NCBI GenBank assembly: GCA_937915955.1
Contig: CALGIB010000732.1
Location: 1-5,433 of the forward strand
DNA: 5,433 bases
From: an uncultured Pseudomonadota bacterium
Lineage (GTDB): Bacteria > Myxococcota_A > UBA796 > CAJQPC01
Direction: 5' to 3'
Of this stretch, positions 1 to 5,433 are shown one piece after another. The position numbers were made by a program, and so were the translations under genes. The notes under the pieces were generated by a model, which saw nothing but the letters and a program-made list of their open reading frames with translations, did not search any database and was not told where the DNA came from. Within the stretch, counting starts at the first letter, position 1, and each line of letters starts with the position of its first letter.

Positions 1-1166
1 AAGGCCAGGACGATGGCGCCGCCCTCGGTGGACAGGAAGAGCGTCGGCACCTTGAGCCGGATCGTGCCGCTGTCCTCGCGGAGCAGCGCCTCGCCCGGGA
101 TGCCGTAGACCCCCGCCAGTCGCCAGCCGCTGGCGGGCTGGATCTCCAGCGCGAAGTCCTGGGCCAGGGGCACCACCATGGTGAGCAGCTCGTCCCGGAA
201 GGCCGCGACCATCGAGGCCGCGTCCGAGAAGTGGTAGCCGTTGCCGCCTCGAACCGAGGCCAGCTCCGCCTGGAAGCGTGGATCCGCGCTGGCCCCCACG
301 CCGATGGCCGTCATGCCCACGCCCGACTGGGCCGCGAGGCGAGCCATGCGCCCCAGCTGCCCCGGCTCCATGTTGCCGTAGGCCGGCCGCCAATCGCTCA
401 GCACCATCACGCGGGAGAGCCCCTGGAAGTCCCGCCGGCCCGCGATGCCGTGTCGCAGGCCCGCCTCCAGCCCCCGCTGCAGGTCGGTGCCGCCGCTGCG
501 ATGGAGGGCCCCGACCGCCCAAGAGATCTCGTCCCGGGCGTCCCCCTGCACCCCCTCGAGCAGCACCTGGGGCCCCTGGCCGGTCAGCGCGATGATCGTC
601 AGCCGGTCCCGCGCCTCGAGCTGGCTGGCCAGCACCAGCACGCTGGCCTGGAGCTGGCGAAAGTCTCCGTCCCCGATGCCCGCGCTCTGGTCCACCACCA
701 CGACCAGGTCCAGGGCCGGACGAACCCAGGTCGCCGGGTTCAGGTTCGAGGCGAAGCCCAGCTGCGCCAGGGCCCGGATCTCGCTCCGCTCGGGCACCGC
801 TGCAGGGTGGGCCTCCCCGACCACGCAGAGCAGCTCCGGACACGGCGCGGTCATCCGTGCCGGCAGGTCGTGCTCGGAGAGCAGGCCCTCGGCGGTGAAG
901 CTCCCCGGGCCGGGGAGCTGGCCCGAGAAGATCTGGCTGCGCGCCCACTGGATGTCCTGCATGCCGCCCGCGGTGGCGCTGAAGCTGCCCGCGGCGTCGG
1001 GCATGGCCGCCGGGGCCGCCTGGACCTGGGCCTTCACCGGGGCCACGCGCTCGAGGCTCATGCGCGGCGAGGGCGCCGGCATCTCCAGGTCGAAGTCCAT
1101 GGACTCTTCGTCGTCGTCCTCGCCCGCGACAGCGAGCAGGGGCAGCAGCAACCAAAGGGACAGCAT
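1..1166 (-). CDS. Secreted VWA-domain protein, YfbK-like (3' end outside window)
   Basis: My reverse-strand translation gives 388 codons without a stop, running off the left edge. ATG at 1166 is fixed by a GGAGG 4 nt upstream and an in-frame TAA 39 nt upstream with no other usual start between. Residues 1-14 form a short hydrophobic signal peptide ending in AVA (likely signal peptidase I site). An acidic stretch follows (EDDDEE, 16-21). Residues about 75-125 resemble a degraded YfbK-type N-terminal region (SGQLPGPGSF, then CPELLC at 109-114). The VWA domain starts near 152: MIDAS-like DQSAG (159-163), GGTD with Thr227, and SDW with Asp258. The first motif is DxSxG, not DxSxS, so metal binding may be altered. 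A beta-rich region begins after about 335. VWA proteins usually mediate metal-dependent protein binding, so an envelope or periplasmic adhesion/scaffold role is inferred. The partner is unknown. The neighbouring channel is transcribed divergently and need not be related in function. Confidence 0.85.
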   Translation of the reverse strand, partial: MLSLWLLLPLLAVAGEDDDEESMDFDLEMPAPSPRMSLERVAPVKAQVQAAPAAMPDAAGSFSATAGGMQDIQWARSQIFSGQLPGPGSFTAEGLLSEHDLPARMTAPCPELLCVVGEAHPAAVPERSEIRALAQLGFASNLNPATWVRPALDLVVVVDQSAGIGDGDFRQLQASVLVLASQLEARDRLTIIALTGQGPQVLLEGVQGDARDEISWAVGALHRSGGTDLQRGLEAGLRHGIAGRRDFQGLSRVMVLSDWRPAYGNMEPGQLGRMARLAAQSGVGMTAIGVGASADPRFQAELASVRGGNGYHFSDAASMVAAFRDELLTMVVPLAQDFALEIQPASGWRLAGVYGIPGEALLREDSGTIRLKVPTLFLSTEGGAIVLA

Positions 1167-1170
1167 CGGA

Positions 1171-1175
1171 CCTCC
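1171..1175 (-). promoter_or_regulatory. Shine-Dalgarno of the VWA gene
   Basis: On the minus strand the sequence reads GGAGG, then TCCG, then ATG at 1166. The spacing of 4 nt is short but the match to the anti-SD is strong. The same TGGAGGT core precedes the helicase start at 3551, which suggests this genome uses standard SD initiation for some genes. Confidence 0.75.
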
Positions 1176-1202
1176 AGGACCCTGACGCGCCGAGAGGGTT
1201 CC

Positions 1203-1220
1203 AGCTTACGGGCATACACT
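1203..1220. promoter_or_regulatory. Predicted divergent promoter region between VWA and channel genes
   Basis: The 61 bp gap (1167-1227) must hold the promoters of both genes. On the plus strand TACACT (1215-1220) matches four of six bases of the -10 consensus, including the key A at second and T at last position, and ends 7 nt before the channel ATG. On the minus strand TAAGCT (1208 to 1203) has the same key bases and would give a leader of about 30 nt containing the VWA ribosome site. No convincing -35 box was found for either at 17 bp spacing. This is a weak prediction by eye. Confidence 0.3.
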
Positions 1221-1227
1221 CTCGGCC

Positions 1228-2715
1228 ATGCAGGCTCTGGCCGAGTTGGTCCACAGCGCCTTCCACAGGCCCGAGACCACCATCTACCGCTGGACCAACG
1301 GCTTGGTTTGGGTCCTCATCGTCCTGTCGATCGGCCTGTTCGCGGTCGATCTGGCGATGGGCGGGCTGCCCGCGACCGACCTGCTGGTCTGGATCGACCG
1401 CCTGATCCTGACCTTCTTCGCGATCGAGATCGGCCTGCGCATCCTGACCTTCCGGCCGCCGGTCCTCGACATCATGGGTGACAGCCGGGCCGTGCGCCTC
1501 ACCACGCACGTCTACGCCAGGCTGGTCTACGCGCTGCGGCCCCTGAACCTGATCGACATCCTGACGGTCCTGGCCTTCTTCCCCGTCCTGAGGGGGCTCC
1601 GCGCGCTGCGCCTGCTGCGCCTGCTGCGCGCCTCGCGCTTCTACAAAGGTCCCCTGCGCGGCACGATGCGCGCCTTCGAAGACAACGCCCTGCTCTACCT
1701 CTTCGCCTTCTCGACACTGGGCGTGCTCGTGCTGCTGGGCGGCACCAGCATGTGGCTGGCAGAGCGGGACCTCAACAGCGGCGTGGACACCCTGGGCGAT
1801 GGCATCTGGTGGGCCCTGGTCACCATCACCACCGTCGGCTTCGGGGACATCAGCCCCGAGACCGCCGTGGGCCGGGGCGTCGCCTCGGTCCTCATGATCG
1901 CCGGCATGTTCATGCTGGCGCTGTTCGCCGGCATCGTCGGCCACAGCTTGCTGAACGCGGTGCTGAGCATTCGCGAGGAGCAGTTCCGGATGAGCACCAA
2001 CGTCAACCACCTCGTCATCTGCGGCTGGGACCAGGGCTCGCGCATGCTGCTGGACACCCTGGACGGCGAGGTCGACGCCGAGCGCACCGACATGGTGATC
2101 TTCGCGCTGGGGCAGCGGCCGCCCGACCTGCCGACCTCGTTCAGCTGGGTCAGCGGGGACCCCACCAAGGAGAGCGAGCTCGAGAAGGTGCGGCTCACCC
2201 ACGCCCAGGCCGTCATCGTCGTCGGCTCGCGCGGGCGCCCTCCCGCCGAGGCCGACGCGGTGACCATCCTCACCGTGTTCACGGTGCGCCGCTTCCTGAA
2301 GTCCCACAAGGACACGGCTCGTCGCAAGGCCCCGCTGCGCATCATCGCCGAGGTCCTGGACTCGGAGAACGTCGAGCACTGCCGCACCGCCGGCGCCGAC
2401 GAGGTCATCGAGAGCACCCGCCTGGGCTTCTCGCTGCTCTCCCACGCCGTGGTCCAGCCCGGCACCGCCGAGGTCCTGGGAGAGGTCGTCGCCGCCGGCG
2501 CCCACAGCCTCTACGTGGGCGAGTCGACCTCGGAGATGGCGCTGCCCAAGTCCTTCGGGGCGCTGGCCACCGAGCTCAAGGCCCGCCACGGCGTGATGTT
2601 GCTCGGCGTGCAGGACCGGAAAGGAAAGGACCTGCTCAACCCGCCCGACCAGCTGGTCGTGACGGCGGGCATGAAGCTGGTCTACCTGGCCGAATCCGCG
2701 CTGCTGCCCAGCTGA
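1228..2715 (+). CDS. Six-TM voltage-sensor K+ channel with C-terminal RCK domain
   Basis: A 495-residue inner-membrane potassium channel, complete. Membrane segments: S1 about 25-45, S2 52-75 (Glu67, Arg71), S3 103-119 (Asp110), S4 121-140 with Arg at 122, 125, 128, 131, 134 and 137 plus Lys140, S5 154-177, pore helix about 187-200, selectivity filter TTVGFGD at 201-207, S6 216-245. TVGFGD is a K+-selective signature with Phe in place of the commoner Tyr. Cytoplasmic RCK (TrkA-N type) starts at 261 with HLVICGWDQGS, close to the MthK form rather than classical GxGxxG. Then come SGDPTKESELEK (309-320) and RIIAE (371-375). An RCK C-lobe covers about 415-490. Start: an in-frame TGA at 1183 and no other start between favour ATG 1228, although no SD precedes it. 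Likely role: K+ flux controlled by voltage and by a ligand bound to the gating ring. Ligand and physiological role are not shown by sequence. Confidence 0.93.
   Translation: MQALAELVHSAFHRPETTIYRWTNGLVWVLIVLSIGLFAVDLAMGGLPATDLLVWIDRLILTFFAIEIGLRILTFRPPVLDIMGDSRAVRLTTHVYARLVYALRPLNLIDILTVLAFFPVLRGLRALRLLRLLRASRFYKGPLRGTMRAFEDNALLYLFAFSTLGVLVLLGGTSMWLAERDLNSGVDTLGDGIWWALVTITTVGFGDISPETAVGRGVASVLMIAGMFMLALFAGIVGHSLLNAVLSIREEQFRMSTNVNHLVICGWDQGSRMLLDTLDGEVDAERTDMVIFALGQRPPDLPTSFSWVSGDPTKESELEKVRLTHAQAVIVVGSRGRPPAEADAVTILTVFTVRRFLKSHKDTARRKAPLRIIAEVLDSENVEHCRTAGADEVIESTRLGFSLLSHAVVQPGTAEVLGEVVAAGAHSLYVGESTSEMALPKSFGALATELKARHGVMLLGVQDRKGKDLLNPPDQLVVTAGMKLVYLAESALLPS
1975..1992 (+). promoter_or_regulatory. 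Internal ribosome site and ATG for a free RCK protein (predicted)
   Basis: Inside the channel gene, GAGGAG (1975-1980) lies 9 nt before an in-frame ATG at 1990-1992, codon 255, in the linker between S6 and the RCK fold. Initiation here would make a soluble 241-residue RCK protein ending at 2715. In the archaeal channel MthK, an internal Met at the equivalent linker (M107) does this, and the free domain joins the tethered ones to form an eight-domain gating ring. The GAGGAG also simply encodes Glu-Glu, so chance cannot be excluded. Confidence 0.45.
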
Positions 2716-2719
2716 GGCA

Positions 2720-3178
2720 TCAGTCGATCCAGCTCAGGTCGAACTCGGCGCTCTCGTGCCCGTCCCGGTCGACCAGGATGGCCGTGTAGTCGTAGTCCTC
2801 GGCGTCGTCGCAGAGGATGCCGCCGTAGTCGCCGCTGCGCCAGCTGCCCTGGCAGAGGCCGTTGGACTGGCAGAACAGGATGGGCTGGTCGAAGATCTCG
2901 GTGGAGCCCTTGGCCATGATGACGCGGCTGTCCTGCTCGCTCATCGTGTCCTCGCCCTGGGGATCCGAGGCACGGACCTCGACGAAGAACAGGTCGCCGG
3001 AGCTGTTGCTGCCGGCGCTGCACGTCACCGTGCCCGACTCGACCTCGGGCGGATCGTCGCCGTTGGGATCGGCCCCGTAGTTCCCGCCGGCGCTGTCGGT
3101 CAGGGAGTCCAGGTCGCCCGTGGTGCTCACCTTGTCGGGGTCGCAGGCCACCAGGACCAGCAAGGGGACGAGGCTCAT
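2720..3178 (-). CDS. Small Asp-rich lipoprotein with four extra cysteines, function unknown
   Basis: A 152-residue protein. The start at 3178 is chosen over an upstream ATG at 3238 because it has GGAG 6 nt upstream and begins directly with a lipoprotein signal: MSLVPLLVLVAC, lipobox LVAC, lipidated Cys12. The n-region has no Lys or Arg, which is atypical. Residues 13-50 form a low-complexity linker rich in Asp, Gly, Ser and Thr. Residues about 51-150 look like one compact beta-sandwich-type domain with Cys53, Cys103, Cys109 and Cys123, enough for two disulfides. It contains ASDPQGED (70-77) and DRDGHESAEF (137-146), a flavour common in Ig-like or calcium-binding extracellular domains. Asp at +2 would mean inner-membrane retention by the E. 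coli rule, which may not hold here. I recognise no family. It is convergent with the channel and divergent from the TMEM220 gene. Real gene: likely; function: unknown. Confidence 0.8.
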   Translation of the reverse strand: MSLVPLLVLVACDPDKVSTTGDLDSLTDSAGGNYGADPNGDDPPEVESGTVTCSAGSNSSGDLFFVEVRASDPQGEDTMSEQDSRVIMAKGSTEIFDQPILFCQSNGLCQGSWRSGDYGGILCDDAEDYDYTAILVDRDGHESAEFDLSWID

Positions 3179-3184
3179 GTTCCG

Positions 3185-3188
3185 CTCC
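3185..3188 (-). promoter_or_regulatory. Shine-Dalgarno deciding the lipoprotein start
   Basis: On the minus strand GGAG is followed by CGGAAC and then the ATG at 3178. This 6 nt spacing, together with the lipobox 11 residues later, is the reason for preferring the 3178 start over 3238, which would bury the signal peptide behind 20 mostly polar residues. Confidence 0.65.
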
Positions 3189-3202
3189 AGTTCGTCAGCA
3201 CC

Positions 3203-3213
3203 GCTATCGTAGC
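3203..3213. promoter_or_regulatory. Near-palindrome, predicted bidirectional -10 element
   Basis: GCTATCGTAGC has arms GCTA/TAGC around a TCG centre, in the 40 bp gap between the divergent lipoprotein and TMEM220 genes. Read forward it gives TATCGT (3205-3210), ending 8 nt before the TMEM220 ATG. Read on the minus strand it gives TACGAT (3212 to 3207). Both keep the key A and final T of a -10 box. Predicted starts are near 3217 (plus) and 3200 (minus), about 18 bp apart. No good -35 is visible. It could alternatively be a regulator half-site pair or chance. Confidence 0.35.
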
Positions 3214-3218
3214 CGACG

Positions 3219-3554
3219 ATGCGCGCCCTCCGAGTCACCGTCGAGCTGGTCGCGGCGGCGGCCTTCCTGGGCTTCGCTGCCGTGCAGTGGAATGACCCGG
3301 ACCCGCTGCGCTGGATCCTGGTCTACCTGGCCGGGGTCGCCGTGCTGGTGGCTGACGCGGCCGATCGCTTGCACTGGGGCTTGGCGGCCGCTCTCGCGGT
3401 GCTCACCCTGGGCGGGTCCTCGCTGCTCGCCTACCGCTACGACAAGGTGCTGCCCTGGATCGAGCAGGAGTTCATGCGCGAGTCCGCCGGCCTGGCCCTG
3501 GTCGCGCTGGCAGCTGGCCTGGTCGCGCTCGGGGGCTACTGGAGGTCGAGGTGA
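3219..3554 (+). CDS. TMEM220-family small membrane protein
   Basis: A 111-residue integral membrane protein with four predicted helices: about 6-23, 31-46, 53-71 and 90-107. The motif VQWNDPDPLRW (22-32) after the first helix, and EQEFMRESAGL (82-92) before the last, match the conserved features of the TMEM220 family as I recall them from the human protein (VQVNDPD and EEEGRELSGL). The molecular function of the family is unknown to me. ATG 3219 is secure: an in-frame TAG lies only 9 nt upstream and no other start is near. No Shine-Dalgarno precedes it, so a leaderless mRNA is possible. The stop overlaps the helicase start by 4 bp, so the two are very probably co-transcribed and translationally coupled. 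High third-position GC matches its neighbours. Confidence 0.85.
   Translation: MRALRVTVELVAAAAFLGFAAVQWNDPDPLRWILVYLAGVAVLVADAADRLHWGLAAALAVLTLGGSSLLAYRYDKVLPWIEQEFMRESAGLALVALAAGLVALGGYWRSR
3541..3546 (+). promoter_or_regulatory. Shine-Dalgarno of the helicase gene
   Basis: GGAGGT lies 4 nt before the GTG at 3551, inside the last codons of the TMEM220 gene. It is the main reason for choosing the GTG start. Together with the GTGA stop/start overlap it indicates coupled translation with independent loading capacity. Confidence 0.75.
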
Positions 3555-5433
3555 GCCTGGCGGCGAGGGTCCTGGGAGAGCTGGAGCGCGGCGGGCGGGT
3601 GCGCGCCTTCCTCGGCCCTACGAACACCGGCAAGACCCACCGAGCCATCCAGGCCATGCTCCGCCACCGCAGCGGCATGCTCGGGCTGCCCCTCCGATTG
3701 CTGGCCCAGGAGGTCTACGCCCGCGTCTGCCAGGCCAAGGGGGCCGAGCAGGTCGCGCTGGTCACCGGCGAGCAGAAGATCGTGCCGCCCGGGGCGCGCT
3801 TCTGGATCTGCACGGTGGAGGCGATGCCCCTGGACCGGCCCGTCGCCTTCCTCGGCGTGGACGAGGTGCAGCTGGCCGCCGACCGCAGCCGCGGCCACGT
3901 CTTCACGGACCGCGTGCTCCACGCACGAGGCGTCCTGGAGACCCTGTTCCTGGGCTCCTCGAGCATCGCGCCGCTGCTCCAGCAGCTCGTCCCCGGCGTG
4001 GAGATCGAGACCTTCCCGCGCCTCAGCCGGCTCTCGTGGACCGGGGCCTCACGACTGAGCGCCTTGCCCCGCCGCAGCGTGGTGGTGGCCTTCTCGGCGG
4101 ATCGGGTCTACGCGCTCGCCGAGCGGCTCCGAGCGCGACACGGCGGGGTGGCGGTGGTCCTGGGGGCGCTCTCGCCGAGGGCGCGCAACGCCCAGGTCGA
4201 GCTCTTCGAGGCCGGCGCCGTCCAGCACCTGGTGGCCACCGACGCCATCGGCATGGGGCTCAACCTGGATCTCGATCATGTGGCGTTCTCCGGCACGCGC
4301 AAGTTCGACGGTCAGGCGATCCGGGCGCTCAGCCCAGCCGAGCTCGCCCAGATCGCGGGCCGGGCCGGTCGCTTCCGCCGTGACGGCAGCTTCGGCGCGC
4401 TGAGCAGCTGCGAGCCCCTGGCCCCCGAGGTGATCGAGGCCATCGAGGGGCACCGCTTCGCCCCGCTCCAGCAGCTCTACTGGCGCAGCTCCGAGCTGGA
4501 TCTGGACAGCGTGGCCGGCCTGCTGGCCAGCTTGGATCGCGAGCCGCCCCGGCGCTTCCTGCGGCAGGTCAAGGACGGCGTCGACCACCAGACGCTGAGG
4601 GCCCTGGTCCTGCGACCGGAGCTGAAGGGACGGCTGCGCGGGAGCCGCCAGGTCCAGCTGCTCTGGGAGGTCTGCGGCGTGCCCGACTACCGGAAGACGC
4701 TGACGGACAGCCACAGCACCCTGCTCAGCCAGGTCCTGCTGCAGATCCTGGATCGAGGCGCCCTACCCGAGTCCTGGGTCGAGCACCGGCTCGAGGCGCT
4801 GGATCGGGTCGACGGCGACATCGAGGCGCTGATGACCCGCCTGGCCTGGACCCGGACGTGGTCCTACATCAGCCAGCGGCGGAGCTGGCTGGAGGCCCCC
4901 GAGGCCTGGCAGGAGCGCACGCGCGCGCTCGAGGACAGGCTCTCCGAGGCGCTGCACGACAAGCTCACCCAGCGCTTCATCGAGAGCCGCCCGGTGGTGC
5001 TGATGCGGCACGGGCAGGTGGACGAGGACGCCGAGGGCGAGCTGCGGGGCCTCCGCTACCACCCCCGACGGCCTGGCGGGCCCACGCCCCGAGGCGCGCT
5101 GCGGGCCGAGCTCGTCGTGGAGGTCCAGCGGAGGCTGCTGGCCATCGAGGAGGGCCCGGACGAGGACCTGCTGCTGGACGAGGAGGCCCGGGTGATCTGG
5201 CAGGACGCCCCCCTGGCACAGCTCCAGGCGAGCAAGGAGCTGTCGCGGCCGATCCTGCGGCTGGACCGCACCGGCCTGCTGACGCCTGCGGAGCGAGACC
5301 GCCTGCGACGCCGCCTGGAGGCCTGGCTGCGTGAGGCGCTCGAGGGCCTGATGTACCCGCTGCGTCCCCTGCCGGGCCTGGACCACGGCGGCCGAGGCGC
5401 GCTGCACGCCCTGCGCCAGGGCCTGGGCTCCTG
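3551..5433 (+). CDS. SUV3-like superfamily 2 RNA helicase (3' end outside window)
   Basis: An open frame of 627 codons runs off the right edge; start GTG at 3551 with GGAGGT 4 nt upstream. Core motifs in order: Walker A GPTNTGKT (22-29), GLPLRLLAQEVYAR (45-58), VTGEQ (71-75), ICTVEAM (86-92), Walker B DEVQ (104-107), RGHVFTDRVL (114-123), VATDAIGMGLNL (228-239) and QIAGRAGRF (267-275). These match the SUV3/SUPV3L1 group, where GPTNSGKT, DEIQ and ATDAIGMGLN are typical. The post-core GHRFAPLQQLYWR region and the far C-terminal part (from about 520, with VIWQDAP and RLRRRLEAWLR) fit the bacterial form best known in Alphaproteobacteria. Expected action: ATP-driven 3'-5' unwinding of structured RNA, in RNA turnover or processing in the cytoplasm; the mitochondrial relative works with an exonuclease. 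Substrate and partners here are unknown. All catalytic motifs look intact. It is the second gene of a TMEM220-helicase pair. Confidence 0.93.
   Translation, partial: MSLAARVLGELERGGRVRAFLGPTNTGKTHRAIQAMLRHRSGMLGLPLRLLAQEVYARVCQAKGAEQVALVTGEQKIVPPGARFWICTVEAMPLDRPVAFLGVDEVQLAADRSRGHVFTDRVLHARGVLETLFLGSSSIAPLLQQLVPGVEIETFPRLSRLSWTGASRLSALPRRSVVVAFSADRVYALAERLRARHGGVAVVLGALSPRARNAQVELFEAGAVQHLVATDAIGMGLNLDLDHVAFSGTRKFDGQAIRALSPAELAQIAGRAGRFRRDGSFGALSSCEPLAPEVIEAIEGHRFAPLQQLYWRSSELDLDSVAGLLASLDREPPRRFLRQVKDGVDHQTLRALVLRPELKGRLRGSRQVQLLWEVCGVPDYRKTLTDSHSTLLSQVLLQILDRGALPESWVEHRLEALDRVDGDIEALMTRLAWTRTWSYISQRRSWLEAPEAWQERTRALEDRLSEALHDKLTQRFIESRPVVLMRHGQVDEDAEGELRGLRYHPRRPGGPTPRGALRAELVVEVQRRLLAIEEGPDEDLLLDEEARVIWQDAPLAQLQASKELSRPILRLDRTGLLTPAERDRLRRRLEAWLREALEGLMYPLRPLPGLDHGGRGALHALRQGLGS

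Noticed and set aside
1..1166. Calling the VWA protein a chloride channel because it lies beside an ion channel
   Set aside because: VWA proteins are often mislabelled as Ca-activated chloride channels by distant similarity. No transmembrane pore is visible in the part seen, and divergent placement is not proof of a shared role.
231..1481. Long plus-strand open frame of 416 codons opposite the VWA gene
   Set aside because: It is antisense to a frame with a signal peptide and VWA motifs and also runs into the channel start. Its product is low-complexity, rich in Arg, Pro, Gly and His, as expected from a shadow frame in GC-rich DNA.
2712..2737. Small inverted repeat CTGAG/CTCAG as a bidirectional terminator
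   Set aside because: The stem is only 5 bp with a loop of about 16 nt and no T-run on either side, so it is well within chance.
1752..2789. 345-codon plus-strand frame inside the channel gene
   Set aside because: It is the +2 shadow of the channel. The product is Arg/Gly/His-rich without any recognisable motif.
2720..3238. Longer lipoprotein version starting at ATG 3238
   Set aside because: It would put 20 mostly polar residues before the signal peptide, overlap the TMEM220 start by 20 bp and ignore the GGAG site before 3178.
3292..4383. 363-codon plus-strand frame spanning TMEM220 and the helicase start
   Set aside because: It is out of frame with both recognised genes, and its product is Arg/Pro/Ala-rich without domains. 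The helicase frame carries the full set of SF2 motifs.
4049..5407. Two long minus-strand frames opposite the helicase
   Set aside because: Antisense shadows (4049-4714 and 4763-5407) of a well-supported helicase frame; compositions are biased and no family is recognisable.

Overview
The window is very GC-rich (about 70% by eye, not counted), densely coded, and has strong G/C bias at third codon positions. It holds five protein genes, two of them cut by the window edges. The style suggests a Myxococcota/"deltaproteobacterial" genome: high GC, an Asp/Gly-rich lipoprotein with a short signal peptide, a degenerate YfbK-type VWA protein and a bacterial SUV3-like helicase. This lineage call is inference from style; there is no rRNA or other marker here.

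Layout from left to right. (1) Positions 1-1166, minus strand: N-terminal 388 codons of a secreted VWA (von Willebrand factor A) protein of the YfbK type; its 3' end lies outside the window. (2) Positions 1228-2715, plus strand: a complete six-transmembrane voltage-sensor K+ channel with a C-terminal RCK gating domain, divergent from the VWA gene across 61 bp. (3) Positions 2720-3178, minus strand: a small Cys-containing lipoprotein of unknown function, convergent with the channel, with only 4 bp between the two stop codons. (4) Positions 3219-3554, plus strand: a four-helix membrane protein of the TMEM220 family, divergent from the lipoprotein across 40 bp. (5) From 3551 to the window end, plus strand: a SUV3-like RNA helicase, 627 codons visible, overlapping gene 4 by 4 bp (GTGA) with its own strong Shine-Dalgarno.

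No mobile element, CRISPR array, tRNA/rRNA, phage gene or long non-coding stretch was seen, so this looks like ordinary chromosomal DNA. The genes do not form one pathway. Only TMEM220-helicase looks like an operon.

The most interesting points are: (a) an internal ATG with a well-spaced GAGGAG in the channel's linker, just before the RCK domain. This would yield a free RCK protein, as known for the archaeal channel MthK. (b) The same chain has a full voltage sensor (six Arg at exact three-residue spacing) and an RCK domain, a Slo/BK-like architecture. (c) A near-palindromic GCTATCGTAGC sits between the lipoprotein and TMEM220 genes and could place back-to-back -10 elements for a bidirectional promoter. 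(d) The two plus-strand genes that follow a promoter lack a Shine-Dalgarno and have -10-like hexamers 7-8 nt before the ATG, suggesting leaderless mRNAs. I did not find a clear multi-gene novel defence or biosynthetic system.
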